DNA of 64,000 bases from Tupaia tana (GCA_026018925.1 JAKSZU010000005.1:26065802-26129801), one strand, 5' to 3'; counted from the first letter of the stretch, positions 1 to 10,315 are shown. Numbers and translations: made by a program. Notes: generated by a model from the sequence alone, not told the origin.

Positions 1-46
1 ACATGGGAGTCTGGTGCCTGTAACCACCAAGCCACCTTCTGGCCCC
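1..46 (-). repeat. SINE head fragment cut by window edge
   Basis: Reverse-complement tRNA-like head of an L/S-type SINE ('acatgggagtc...accttctggcccc'). The rest lies outside the window. Confidence 0.75.
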
Positions 47-47
47 A

Positions 48-180
48 GGCTCATTTTATAAATTAAAACATTGTGACTTAGGTGGTTAAATAACTTGTCT
101 AAAATTATCCAGCCAGGAAGTGAAAGAGCCAGAAGGTAATGCAACTTCTGTCTGACTCCAGAACTCATCATCCTTTCCAC
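48..180 (+). repeat. MIR SINE (ancient)
   Basis: 'aagtgaaagagccagaag' followed by 'tctgtctgactccagaactc' is the classic MIR core and 3' side. It is diverged and 5' truncated. Confidence 0.6.
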
Positions 181-299
181 ATACCAGGTAATAAAATAGC
201 TTTCATTAGTTTATTACTTTAAAAAGAATACCCTGGCCAAATAAAAGAGTCCTTAGTGGTTATTCATCGAATATTGACATAAAATCCACAGTATTTTAA

Positions 300-532
300 G
301 GATAGGGTGTGTGCACTCACTAGAGAGAAAGAGAAAAAGGGAAAATGAGAAATGACCCCCACAGGAGGGATGGCCTCCCTTAATTCCTTCTCCTCTGTTC
401 TCCTCTCAGGATTCTGGGCACGCAGGCACATGCACCTGCATGATTTTCAGGCCACTGGGTCTAAGACCCAACTGTGTAGTCAGCCATGTGAGATTCAGCT
501 GCCTTAACCTCCATGCCAACTGCCGGCCCTAA
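300..532 (-). repeat. Old L-type SINE
   Basis: Diverged minus-strand copy: 'gatagggtgtgtgcactcac', a degraded C/G palindrome, 'ggattctgggcacgcaggc', and the tRNA-like head ending 'ccaactgccggccc'. Confidence 0.75.
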
Positions 533-572
533 ACTGTTGGTTTTTAACTACCTTTAAAATAAATATAAGGGG

Positions 573-823
573 GGAACCAGCAGTTAGCATAATGGCTATG
601 TCGCTGGACTCTCACATAGTCGACCGCGATTCGCGTCCCGGACCCGGTGGCTTAAAACTCACGCCGGGCGCGTGTGCATACGTGCCCAAGATCCCGAGAG
701 GAGAATGGAGGAGAAGGGACTGCGGCGTGACCATCCCCCCTGGGGGGTAATTTCTCTCTTTCTGTCTCTCTGTCTCTCTCTGTCTGTCTGGCGAGCACAC
801 GTGCCCTATAGCGAAAACCTCTC

Positions 824-862
<39 letters not shown>
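573..862 (+). repeat. L-type SINE with (AAAT)n tail
   Basis: Near-consensus head ('ccagcagttagcataatgg'), full body with the CCCCCCTGGGGGG palindrome, and an (AAAT)n tail at 825-862. Flanked by the target-site repeat 'aaatataagggg' on both sides. Confidence 0.92.
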
Positions 863-871
863 AATATAAGG

Positions 872-985
872 GGGGATTGTCTTCAAAAAGTTCATGGAAA
901 TCACGTTAAGGAAAGACTATTCATAGATTTCAGAATTCCTTTTTTTTCATTTCATTTTCCATTAACTTTTTGAAGTTCTCACATG
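872..985 (+). mobile_element. MITE with CTTCAAAAAGTTCATGG termini
   Basis: A short non-autonomous DNA element. The left end 'cttcaaaaagttcatggaaa' is mirrored by 'ttccattaactttttgaag' on the right. The same ends occur at five other places in the window, where SINEs have usually inserted. The parental transposon family is uncertain; a mariner-like type is my guess. Confidence 0.6.
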
Positions 986-1054
986 TGCGTTAATAAAATC
1001 TATCACTGACGTAAACAACAACAAAAAAATGCTTTGCATTGACACACTTTTGTT

Positions 1055-1240
1055 TTTCATGAGAGAGCGCGAGTGAGCACAGGGGAGAGAGAGATAAAGG
1101 GAGAGAGAGAGAACTTCTCACCAGGGTCTTACCACTGCAAAGCCCCATGCCAACCTCTGCCAGCCAGGACCATAGGGAATCCCAACTCAGCCCCCCATGT
1201 GACCCCAGACATCACACAGCAGCTTCCTCCTGCTTATACT
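1055..1240 (-). repeat. Very old SINE remnant (tentative)
   Basis: The order GAGAGA-rich stretch, 'accagggtcttaccac', then 'cccccatgtgacccc' resembles a decayed minus-strand SINE of the third type. The match is weak. Confidence 0.35.
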
Positions 1241-1329
1241 CCCACAGCTGGGTCATTTACACATCTTTTAGAAAGAGCTAGCATAAAGCTGTTGTATCTC
1301 TTATGCTACTAACTAGCATAAAACATTAC

Positions 1330-1412
1330 CTTCAGAATGAAGTGAATTCCCATTGAACTCTGAGATCTGCTCCGAGTCCTGATGCATTTGAACTTCTCTT
1401 GAACCGGGCATA
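1330..1412 (-). CDS. FLT3: FLT3 exon 18 (kinase insert)
   Basis: 83 nt, equal to human exon 18 as I recall it, and the most 3' coding exon in the window. It follows acceptor 'TTTTTTTAACTAG' and ends before donor GTAATG. It completes the Ser codon from exon 17 and reads MPGSREVQ, then a diverged middle with Met-His-Gln where I recall Ile-His-Pro in human, then HSE. This is part of the acidic kinase insert between the two lobes of the cytoplasmic kinase. That region tolerates change, in line with its being the least conserved exon here. Exon 19, the next one, is not in bases 1-1329. Confidence 0.93.
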
Positions 1413-1840
1413 CTAGTTAAAAAAATTTTTTTTCATTATTTACATTCTTAGTTAAAAAATATAATTCACCAAGGAAATGCATTCCAATTATAGATGGGAT
1501 TTTAAATTAAAAGCATACCATTAGCGTTTCTTGTGTACGTTAAAAACATTTGTGTAATCGAGCTTGTCTAACTAGACTAAGAGTGATTCCTGTCATATGC
1601 AGTGTTACAATTCCAGAAGGACCTCTCAGTCCTTGGCACAACCTACAGGTGTTAAAGCCACATGTTATGAAAGAGAAATTTGTTTTGGTGAGAGAAACAC
1701 AGTAGCGTGAAGCTATTAAAGAGTAGAACTAGGACTCACACCTCATTCTGCAGTTTCTGAACTCGGCCCCTTCTCCCTGCAAAATCTCAGGGACACAGAT
1801 CTTCCATAGCAACCTAGCAGTGTTTTAACATCCTTCTTTC
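1413..1840. other. Intron 17 sequence, no repeat recognised
   Basis: AT-rich intronic sequence downstream of exon 17. I see no coding exon, RNA gene or recognisable repeat. Confidence 0.6.
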
Positions 1841-2196
1841 TTCCTTTTTTAGAGAGGATTTTGCTGTAGGGTGTCTGTGCTCACCATAAAGACAGAGAGA
1901 GACAGAGAAACAAAAAGCAAGAAATCACCCCCCAGGGGGTATGGCCATGCCGCAATCCCTTCTCCTCCATTCTCTTCTTGGGACCAGCAGTTAGTGTAAT
2001 GGCTATGTTGCTGAACTCCCATGTAGTTGACTGCAGTTTGAGTCCTGGACCTGGTAACTTAAACTCACGCCGGGCGTGTGTGCGTGCATGCCCAAGATCC
2101 CGAGAGGAGAATGGAAGGGAAGGGAACGTGATTTCTCACTTTCTTTCTCTCTGTCTCTCTGGCAAGCGCACGCACCCTGTATCAAAAACCTCTCTC

Positions 2197-2227
<31 letters not shown>

Positions 2228-2366
2228 CCTCCATTCTCCTCTCAGGATCTTGGGCACGGATGCATACACGCCCGGTGTGAGTTTAAGCCACCGGGTCCGG
2301 GACTCGAACCGCGGTTGACTATATGGGAGTCCAGTGACATAGCCGTTACGCCAACTGCTGGTCCCA
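1841..2366 (-). repeat. L-type SINE split by a second SINE
   Basis: The minus-strand SINE runs 1841-1980 and resumes 2226-2366, ending 'gccaactgctggtccc'. The gap is a plus-strand SINE. The outer target repeat is about 'aacatccttcttt' / 'aacatccctcttt'. Confidence 0.9.
1981..2225 (+). repeat. L-type SINE nested in an inverted SINE
   Basis: Complete plus copy from 'gggaccagcagttagtg' to a 29-nt A tail. The target repeat 'ctcctccattctc' belongs to the host SINE, so this insertion is the younger one. Confidence 0.92.
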
Positions 2367-2699
2367 ACATCCCTCTTTTTTTCAAGTTTGCCTTTGTAAA
2401 GGTAATGTCCTTTTCCTGTGAAATTAATAACCAGTATAATGAAAATCTCTTTTGAGGTATATCATGCAGAATTCTTCACTGAGGAGGTCTGTTCCGATTG
2501 TAAGTAGATCACGATTTAATTTATTCCAACACAGGAATTATCCCAGTTTACATTTTCCATATCTTTGGGAAATGGCTTAATGCTTTCAGACCGTGGGTAT
2601 TCCCAAATTGATTGCTTCATGGCATTTAATACCCTAATGAGCAGAATGAATCCAAGGAGCTAATTACTGACCATGGAGTGCTGCTCCCACACATCTGAC

Positions 2700-3230
2700 T
2701 CATTGGGACACACCCTCTGCTAAGATCTGGATGACATCATGGGACTTTCCCCACGGTAAAAGATGCACTGAGAAGTGAGCATAAGGGGGAGGGTTGGCGT
2801 GACACCGGTTAAGGGCAAGGTCATCAAGATGTGCATGGGGACCTCCGTGAGGCCTTGTGCCGGTAAGATGTTGGGTTTCTGTCTCAGACCTTTAAGGTCG
2901 AAGGTTGGCACTTAAACTTACTTTCTAAGTAAACAAAAGTGAGAATCTCAAACTCACCCCCTAAAGGCCCCAGCAAAGACAAAAGTCTCTGAGAAATAAC
3001 TATGCCATCAGAGGGAAATAAGAATGCGCAGTGGGTCGAGGCCTCCTTCTGTTGGAATGCCTGTGAACCTGCCCAGAGAAAGAGGCTATAAAGCTACAAC
3101 ACTCAAGTAATTAGCAAGACATTTCAAAGGTTATAAAAAGCACCCCACCAAGGTCTCAGAGCTCTCACTTATGCATGCTAGAACAATAAATTCGGTCAGG
3201 TTTGCGTGTCATCAGCATCTCCACGGATGG
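2700..3230 (+). mobile_element. Probable solo LTR of a class I endogenous retrovirus
   Basis: The 3' half has LTR architecture: TATA-like boxes ('ctataaagc' near 3088, 'ttataaaaagcacccc' near 3133), then 'agaacaataaattcggtcagg' as a polyadenylation signal, then 'tttgcgtgtcatcagcatc'. The 5' boundary is uncertain. No internal viral gene is present. FLT3 exons are antisense to it. The family was not identified. Confidence 0.45.
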
Positions 3231-3673
3231 CAGAGTATACTTTGTACAGAAACAAAGTAATCACTGCTTTATTTTATACTGTCACATGTCAATCAATCTA
3301 TCCTAATATTTTTAAATCCAAGGTATGTGTTTCAAGCTCTTTTATCCAACAGTTTCAGGACCTGAGCTATTCTCTATGAACATGTAAAAGACTCTGGGAA
3401 AAGTCTTCATCCTTTCTACCAAAACCTGTGTGGCAAGCAGGAGTCCTGAAAGATTGAATAATGCACTTTTCCCAAAACCAAGTGTGTATTTGGTGTGATT
3501 TCAGCACATGTAGAGAAGACCGACTCAGCTATCAATAGGGAAACCATAGCAAAGACATGGTCTCAGGATCCACGGACTTTACCATGCCTTAGAAACTGGT
3601 CAGTGAGGGGTGTTTAACCACACCGTCTATGTCTGATGACACAGAATTGTGAAACCTCGACCCAGTCTCTTAC
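3231..3673. other. Intron 17 sequence next to exon 17
   Basis: Unassigned intronic sequence with no repeat family recognised; it ends at the exon 17 donor. Confidence 0.5.
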
Positions 3674-3827
3674 CTGGAGTTTGGATGAGATTGGAAAGTA
3701 GGGTAAAAACTGAAATTGTGTTCCTTGAAAATCTCTGTCCATGTCCTGTGAAATTTTTCTCTTTTACTTCTTAGATAGTTGAGAAGATCACCATAGCAAC
3801 AATATTCAAAAATCAAGTAAATTGGTC
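3674..3827 (-). CDS. FLT3: FLT3 exon 17 (kinase hinge and start of insert)
   Basis: 154 nt, as I recall human exon 17. Acceptor 'GTAATTATTTCAG', donor GTAAGAGA. It encodes the end of the N-lobe and the hinge: [19 protein letters not shown], then [14 protein letters not shown] and [12 protein letters not shown]. The Phe of LIFEYC is the gatekeeper (human F691), and the hinge EYCCYG contacts the ATP adenine. Both are intact. The residues after about codon 710 begin the kinase insert. The protein appears almost unchanged from human, which shows strong constraint. The reading phase joins exons 16 and 18 without a break. Confidence 0.97.
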
Positions 3828-3947
3828 CTGAAATAATTACAGTTTCAATTATAGGTATACAAACATCAAATGGTTTTTCAGAAGTCTGTATAGTAGAGAG
3901 CGTGCCCTATGAAAAGCAGTTCTCCCCTAGAATGGGCATAGTATCCT

Positions 3948-4209
3948 TCTTTTTTTTTTTTTGAGGGATTTTTGCTAAAGCGCATGTACGTTCACCAGAG
4001 AAACAGAGACAGAGAGATAAAAAGACAGAAATCACTCCCCAGGGAGGACAGCCATGCTGCAATCCCTTCTTCTCCATTCTCCTCTCGGGATTTTGGGCAT
4101 GCACATACATGCGCCCAGCGTGAGTCTTAAGCCACTGGGTCAGGGATTCGAACCACGGTCAACTATGTGGGAGTCCAGTGACACAATCATTACGCCATCT
4201 GCCAGTCCC
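3948..4209 (-). repeat. L-type SINE
   Basis: T tract, 'gagggatttttgctaaag', body palindrome, head ending 'gccatctgccagtccc'. Confidence 0.88.
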
Positions 4210-4221
4210 TATTCTTTTTCT

Positions 4222-4468
4222 TTTGTAAGTTTTTGCCATAGAGTGTTTTGCACTCACCAAAGAGAGGCAGAGAGGGAAAGTGAAAAATCACCCCCCCCCC
4301 CCCCCCAGAGGAGACAGCCATGCCACAATCTTCCATTATCCTCTTGAGATTTTAGGTTCAGACACACACACATCTGGCATGATTTTCACGCCAATGGATA
4401 CAGGACTTGAACTGTGGTTGGCCATGTGGGAATCCAGTGCCTTAACCATCCCGTCACCTACTGGCACA
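4222..4468 (-). repeat. Old L-type SINE with C18 tract
   Basis: Diverged minus copy adjoining the previous one. The body palindrome has become an uninterrupted C run at about 4287-4304. The head ends 'gtcacctactggcac'. Confidence 0.75.
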
Positions 4469-4794
4469 CATGAATCACTTTTTCTGAGGAGTTCTTTTGC
4501 TACACTTTAAATTCAGTTTTGGCTTTTTGCTTGCATTCCTTTGCCTTTCTCTTTGGCCTTTGTACATGTGACCTCATCAATGTCACTGGCCACCTGGAAT
4601 CTCCACTTTGCTAGTCACTTTGCAAACATGTCGTAAATACATGCTGATTTATTATCTGCCTGAGGAGGGAAAAATATATTCCCCACATTCTTAGATCCAG
4701 TTTTCTCTTTTTCTTTTCTTTTAGTTTCAGCCCCAGTTTTGCTATCCCAGAAAGAGCAACTCTTGGGCACATCATTTGGGTATTTTCTTTTTTT

Positions 4795-4842
4795 TAATTT
4801 TAAAATATTATTACCATTATTTTTAAAAGAATTATTTAATTT

Positions 4843-4877
<35 letters not shown>

Positions 4878-5000
4878 GTTGACCAGAGAGAGACAGAGAA
4901 AGAAGGAAGGTGAGAAAGCAAGCTGCGAGGTCCTGGACTCGAACTGCAGTCAGCCATGTAGAAGTCCAGCACTTTAACCATCATGATACCTGCTGGTCCC
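4795..5000 (-). repeat. S-type SINE with T27 tail
   Basis: Short form: 'ggttgaccagagagagacag', head ending 'acctgctggtccc'. Target repeat 'atttgggtatttt' before and 'atttgggtatttc' after. Confidence 0.9.
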
Positions 5001-5349
5001 ATATTTGGGTATTTCTTAGCAGCAGTGAGAGAATCAGAGAGCATACCCCAAGAATTCTGGGAAAAGAAAATTAGAAATGCCACTTTGGCTGGGCCTTATT
5101 TGCAGGCAACCTGGTTGAATGGTGGCCAGGCTCTGTAACTGTTCTCACCATGCTTTTGTGCCAACTTCCTAACTGAGGGAGGAGCACGGATACCACAAAA
5201 CATACTTGTAGTGTAGCTGTTGTTTTTAAACAAGTTCAAGTTATGCGATGTATCTCAAGAAGCAGAGGAAAGAGAGGCATCTGTTTAAAGAATGCTCAGT
5301 GTAATTCCATTTGGGCTTGAGAACCCACATTGTGACTGAGAAAGGAGTT

Positions 5350-5585
5350 AAAAAGAAAAAAAAAAAAAAGGAAAATAAACATCCCTCTCTCCACCTTTGT
5401 TTTGTGTGCACACGCATGTGCTCTCTAGAAAGAGACAGGAAAGAGGAGGACAGAGAGAAACATCCTCAGCCAGGTCCCATCATGCCACAGTCCCCTTCTC
5501 CTAGCCCTCAGCTAATCAGGGTCCTGGACAAATATGGCCGGTGTGTTTCAGGTCTACCTGAACCTGCGGTCAGTCCTGTGGTTTC
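5350..5585 (-). repeat. Very old SINE remnant
   Basis: 'gtgtgcacacgcatgtgctc', a GAGA-rich stretch, 'cagtccccttctcc' and a degraded head make a decayed minus copy likely. Confidence 0.45.
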
Positions 5586-5673
5586 CAGTTTCCAGTTTTG
5601 TTCACTATCACGTGCACCATCAAGGCTGAGCCTAAAATACATTTGATGAGGTGTTTTAGTGGAAATGGATTAC

Positions 5674-5784
5674 CTGACAGTGTGCAAGCCCCCAGCAGAT
5701 TCACAATATTCTCATGGTTTCCCAGGTGTGTCATCATTTTGAGTTCTGACATGAGCGCCTCTTTTTCAGAATTGTCTGCTTTTT
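5674..5784 (-). CDS. FLT3: FLT3 exon 16 (kinase N-lobe, alpha-C helix)
   Basis: 111 nt, as I recall human exon 16. Acceptor 'TTCCCTTGACAG', donor GTAATCCA. It encodes [18 protein letters not shown], then [18 protein letters not shown]. The Glu of SELKMM (human E661) is the alpha-C glutamate that pairs with the catalytic lysine of exon 15. NIVNLLGAC is the conserved strand leading to the hinge. A few conservative changes from human are visible (DS to DN, ER to EK, Q to H, S to N). The exon sits alone between intron 15 (7.8 kb) and intron 16 (1.8 kb). Confidence 0.98.
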
Positions 5785-6036
5785 CTGTCAAGGGAACAAC
5801 ATGCAAAAATGTAAACCTCAAGTGAAACAGAAATTGTATGTGTGTAATAAGTTAAATGCTTTCTCAGTTCAGAGCTGATTTGCATCACTTATCTAAACTC
5901 AATATTATAAGGATAGAAACATAAAAACAACACACAAATTTTTGAATAGTAAAACCCTATGTTTTAGGCAAAATTTCAAAAGTTATGTATAAATGTTGAA
6001 TCTAATAATGTGTTTTTCTACTGGAGTGTCTTCTTT

Positions 6037-6466
6037 TTTTTTTTTTTTTAAAGAATTATTTATTGGAGCCAGCAGGTGGTGTGGTGGTTAAGGCACTGGA
6101 CTCACATGGCCGACGTGGTTTGAGTCCCAGACCCAGCAGCTTGACACTCAAGCCAGGCACGTGTGTACTTGTGCATACCCAAATTCTTGAGGAGAGAATG
6201 GAGGAAATGGTATTGCAGAATGGCCATCCCCTCTGAGGGGTAATTTCTCACTTTCTCTCTGTCTCTTGCGAGCACATGTGCCCTATAGCAAAAATCTCTC
6301 TTTAAAATTATTTATTTAATTTATTATTATTTAAAAAATTTGCTATAGAGCATATACACTCATGGGAGAGAGAGAGAGAGAGAGAAAACTGTTAGGTCCG
6401 GGACTCAAGCCGTGGCCGGCCACATGGGAATCCAGCACCTTAACTACCACGCCATCTGCTGGTCCC
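6037..6466 (-). repeat. S-type SINE interrupted by a plus-strand SINE
   Basis: The T tract and 'aaagaattatttatt' begin the element at 6037. It resumes about 6304 with a (GA)11 stretch and the head ending 'gccatctgctggtccc'. Confidence 0.85.
6065..6303 (+). repeat. L-type SINE nested in S-type SINE
   Basis: 'ggagccagcaggtggtgtgg' to 'gcaaaaatctctctttaaa'. The AT-rich tail of the host SINE was duplicated as the target ('aattatttatt'). Confidence 0.85.
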
Positions 6467-6629
6467 TGCTACCGGACTTTGTTCTACCTATCAAAATAAA
6501 AATTCTTTCATTTGGCCCCCCAGAAAACAACAATAATACTAACACTACAGAGGAGTCTTCAAAAATTTTGTGGAAAATGCATATTATGAAAAATGTATGT
6601 ATGGATTTAATTATTTTTTAAATTTATTT

Positions 6630-6896
6630 TATTTATTTATTTTTTTGAGAGGTTTTTGCTATAGGGCACGTGCGATCGCCAGACAGACAGAGAGAGACAG
6701 AGAGATAGAAAGTGAGAAATCACCCCCCAGGGGGGATGGCCACACCGCAATCCCTTTTCCTCCATTCTCCTCTCGGGATCTTGGGCATGCACGCACATGC
6801 ACCCAGTGTGAGTTTTAAGCCACTGGGTCCAGGACGTGAACTGCGGTCAACTACATGGGAGTCCAGTGACATAGTCATTACGCTAACTGCTGGTCC
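6630..6896 (-). repeat. L-type SINE inside MITE
   Basis: 'gagaggtttttgctatagg' through the C6AG6 palindrome to 'gctaactgctggtcc'. Confidence 0.92.
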
Positions 6897-6976
6897 TTTT
6901 TTTTTATCTTTTTTTTTTCATTCATTTTTTAGTTACCAAAATAAAGTTGTATTTTAGTTTCATTTTTCCATGAACT

Positions 6977-7246
6977 GTTTTTTTTTTTTTTTTTGAAAGA
7001 AATTTTTTGCTATAGGGTGTGTGTGCTCAACAGAGCAACAGAGAGACAGAAAAACAGAAAGTGAGAAATAACCCCCTGTGGGAGGTGGCCATGCTGCAAT
7101 CCCTTCTCCTCCATTCTCCTCTCAGAATCTTGGGCACACACACATATGCACCCAGAGTGAGGTTTAAGCCACCAGGTCCAGGACTCGAACCACTGTCGAC
7201 TACATGGGATTGCAGTGATGTAACCATTACATCATCTGCTGGTCCT
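6977..7246 (-). repeat. L-type SINE inside MITE
   Basis: T18 tract, body, head ending 'catcatctgctggtcc'. Target repeat 'ccatgaact' / 'tcaatgaact' is MITE sequence. Confidence 0.9.
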
Positions 7247-7383
7247 TCAATGAACTTTTTGAAGCCCCCTCATACATGATTTTCCTCCACAGCAGATATG
7301 CTGAAAGGAGAAACAGACTTCTTTTTTTTTTTGATGGGGGGCGTAACTCAGATTTGTTGAAGTCAGAAAGAATACAAGATAGA

Positions 7384-7675
7384 GGGACCAGGAGATGCCA
7401 TAATGGTTACATTGCTGGACTCCCATGTAGTTGACTGCAGTTCAAGTCCTGGATCTGATGGCTTAAAACCCAAACCAGGTGCATGTGCGTGCATGCTGAA
7501 GATCCCAGGAGGATGGAAGAGAAGGGATTGCAGCATGGTCATCCCCCTTGGGGGGCAATTTCTTGCTTTCTCTCTGTTTCTCTGGCAAGCACACACGCCC
7601 TTTAGCAGAAGGAAGGAAGGAAGGAAGGAAGGAAGGAAGGAAGGAAGGAAGGAAAGAAAGAAAGAAAGAAAGAAA

Positions 7676-7710
<35 letters not shown>

Positions 7711-7752
7711 GACAAAAGAGAGAAAGAAAGAAAGGAAGAAAGAAAGAAAGGA

Positions 7753-7796
<44 letters not shown>

Positions 7797-7845
7797 AAAA
7801 CTCTTCTCTCCAAAAAAAAAAAAAGTAATAATAATAATAATAATA
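7384..7845 (+). repeat. L-type SINE with long purine tail
   Basis: 'gggaccaggagatgccataatgg' to 'ccctttagcag', then a GGAA/GAAA microsatellite and (AAT)n. Target repeat 'aatacaagatagag' / 'aaatataagatagaag' shows that the microsatellite is the expanded SINE tail. Confidence 0.88.
7607..7800 (+). repeat. (GGAA)n(GAAA)n microsatellite
   Basis: 194 nt of purines broken only by one C at 7713. It starts with about ten GGAA units and continues as GAAA. Confidence 0.97.
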
Positions 7846-7846
7846 A

Positions 7847-8402
7847 ATATAAGATAGAAGTATTGGCAAGGCTGTCTGGCTTCAGCTAGTGAGCCTCAGG
7901 TCTGGAACCTTAAATCTGTCAGTCAGTCCAATGGTAAAAAGCTAGAGAACTAATTCCCACTAACCAAGTTCTCAAGAGTCTGGTAAACTGACAATAAGAA
8001 ATGTAACTGTCAAGCAGGCTAGAATGTATTGGTTGGCCAATGCACTCTCTTTCAAAGAAAGATGTAGGGAGCCTGGCAAATTGTACTCATAACCCTGCTT
8101 AGAAGCATAGTATGACGGCAGTTACTGATGACCTCACAGGGCTCCTGTCATTGAAGCTGCTGTGTCACTAGTCAGGGTACCCTGCCCAGGCATGCACTAG
8201 AGCCCTAGGGGACAGGATCTCTTAATTTCCCTTTCTTGGTTCTAAGCATCTGCTCCTGGGTACATATGTTAATATTTATGCTAATATGTTCTTTTTACTT
8301 AAGATTTTCAGGCCCCCTTAATTTTAGCCTTTACTGTAGCTTTCCCAGAGTGCCAATATCATCCATTTTGACTTAAATGAGCTTTCAGGGGTAGCTTTGT
8401 TT
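7847..8402. other. Intron 15 sequence, unassigned
   Basis: No exon or repeat family recognised. It contains 'gtattggttggccaatgcac' near 8027, an imperfect inverted repeat. Confidence 0.5.
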
Positions 8403-8649
8403 TCCTTTCTCTTTCTTTTTTCTTTTTCTTTTTTTTTTTCCCATAGGGCTCTTGTGCTTATTGGAGAGAGAAAAAGTGAGAAAAGTCATCCCTTGACGGG
8501 GATGGCCACATCGCAATCCTTGGGATTTTGGGCATACAAGCACATGTGCCCAGCGTGATTTTTCAAGCCAGCCGCTGGGTCCAGAACTCGAATCATGGTT
8601 GAACATGAGGGAGTCCAGCATCTTAACAACCACACCACCTGCTGGTCCC
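8403..8649 (-). repeat. L-type SINE, internally shortened
   Basis: Head ends 'ccacctgctggtccc'. Target repeat 'ctttgttttc' on both sides. The centre of the body palindrome is lost. Confidence 0.85.
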
Positions 8650-8830
8650 AAGGGATATCTTTGTTTTCAAGATTTTGGCTTGGGAGTGGAACCATAAGTT
8701 GTGTGTTCTAGGACTCACTAGCTCAACATTTCTTTAGCCGCTTCATGCTTGCCAGGAATTTGTGGTTTTCGATTATCCATGTCCTGTTCCTCATGGTCAA
8801 AATAAAAATCTAATGTTTTACAGCATGCTT

Positions 8831-8885
8831 AACTTTTTTTTTATTTTTTAAGAGAAATTTCTGCTATAGGGTAAGTGTGCTCCCC

Positions 8886-8928
<43 letters not shown>

Positions 8929-9112
8929 AAGTGAGAAATCACCCCCAGAGGGGAGGGTCATGCCACAATCCCTTCTCCTTCATTCTCCTCAGGATTTTGG
9001 GCATGCACGCACACAAGCCAGCGTGAGTTTTAAGTCACCAGGTCTGGGACTCAAACCACAGTGGACTATGTGGGAGTCCAGCGACATAACCATTATGCCA
9101 TCTGCTGGTCCC
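8831..9112 (-). repeat. L-type SINE with (GA)n
   Basis: Body with (GA)18 near 8886-8922. Head ends 'gccatctgctggtccc'. Target repeat 'ctaacttttt'. Confidence 0.9.
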
Positions 9113-9679
9113 CTAACTTTTTCAAAACACTCTCACATACCATTACCTCTTTCATTCATTCGTTTAACAACGAGTGTCTATTGTGTATGAGGCAATGTGC
9201 CAGTCATTAGGGAATTAAAGATAAACAAGATACAGCCCTGTCTTTTTGGAGCTTACAGTCTCCTGGGAAAGGAAAACAAGTAAATAAGCCATTACATAAA
9301 TAAACAGCAACAAATGCAACATGGCAAATGAATGTGGAAGTACTACGGGGGAGTCACACGAAAGAAACTACTGACAGCCTTGGAGAGGTGGGAGAAGGGG
9401 TACCAAATGTCTAAGCTGAGACCTGCAGAAAAATAGGAGCTAACCAGATACTATGGTTTAGATAATAGTTTGTCCCTAAAGTGCTCACGTTTTGGAATTT
9501 GGTTCCCAGTGAAATGGCACTAGGAGGTGGCAAGAGCTTTAAGAGATGAGGTTTAGCAGGCAGCGTTCAGATCATGAAGGCATTTCCTTCATAGATGGAT
9601 CAATGGTGTCTCACGTGACAAAGTGAGTCCTAGCTCTCATGAGAGGGGGTTAGTTCTGGCAAATGTGGGGGTTCCTTCT

Positions 9680-9850
9680 TTAAAAAAATTATTTAATTTC
9701 ATTTGTTCTTGTTATTTATTTTTTAAATTTGACTAGAGAAAGAAGGAGAGAGAAGGAGAGTGAGAAAGCTAGCTGCCAGGTTCGGGACTTGAACCACGAT
9801 CAGTCACGTGGGAGTTCAGTGCCTCAACCACCATATCACCTGCCAGCCCC
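9680..9850 (-). repeat. S-type SINE in LTR
   Basis: 'aaattatttaatttcatttg...tttgactagagaaagaagg'; head ends 'atcacctgccagcccc'. Confidence 0.85.
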
Positions 9851-9857
9851 CAAAAGT

Positions 9858-10137
9858 GGTTTTTTTTTGGTCTTTTTTTTTTTCTTCAAGAGGTTTTTGC
9901 TATAGGGCACACGCACTCGCCAGAAAGACAGAGAGAGACAGAGAGACAGAAAGTGAGAAATCATCCCTCAGGGGGCATGCCCACGCCGCAATCCCTTCTC
10001 TTCCATTCTCTTCTTGAGATCTTGGGCATGAATGCATACGTGCCTAACGTAAGTTTAAGCCACGGGGTCCGAGACTCAAACTGCAGTCAACTACATGGGA
10101 GTCCAGCGACATAGCCATTACGCCAACTGCTGGTCCC
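9858..10137 (-). repeat. L-type SINE in LTR
   Basis: 'aagaggtttttgctatagg' to 'gccaactgctggtccc'; close to consensus. Confidence 0.92.
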
Positions 10138-10315
10138 AGTTTTTTTTTTTTTTTTAAAGAATTATTTTATTTAATTTTATTTATTATTTTTAAATATGAC
10201 CAGAGAGAGAGACAGAGAAGGAAAATGAGAAAGCAAGCTGCCGGGTCCAGAACTCAAACTGTGGTCAGCCATGTGGGAGTCCAGTGCCTTAACCACCAGG
10301 CCACCTGCTAGCCCC
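10138..10315 (-). repeat. S-type SINE in LTR
   Basis: Abuts the previous SINE. 'aaagaattattttatttaa ... atgaccagagagagagac', head ends 'ccacctgctagccccc'. Confidence 0.88.

Larger units (their letters stand above)
6549..7275 (+). mobile_element. MITE broken by two SINEs
   Basis: Pieces at 6549-6625 ('gtcttcaaaaattttgtgg ... atgcatattatgaaaaatg'), 6905-6976 ('taccaaaataaagttgtatt ... ccatgaact') and 7247-7275 ('aatgaactttttgaagcccc') rebuild one element of the CTTCAAAAAGTTCATGG family. Confidence 0.65.

Noticed and set aside
1-1329. FLT3 exon 19
   Set aside because: Looked for the kinase insert end and the LLCFAYQVAKGMEF-type coding text on minus and found only a SINE, MIR, MITE and intronic sequence; the exon must lie beyond base 1.
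2700-3230. An alternative FLT3 promoter in the LTR
   Set aside because: The LTR-like element is oriented opposite to FLT3 and lies downstream of most exons. Nothing in sequence supports a transcript.
7363-7869. A 168-residue Phe/Leu/Ser-rich frame
   Set aside because: Translation of the complementary strand of a GGAA/GAAA microsatellite.
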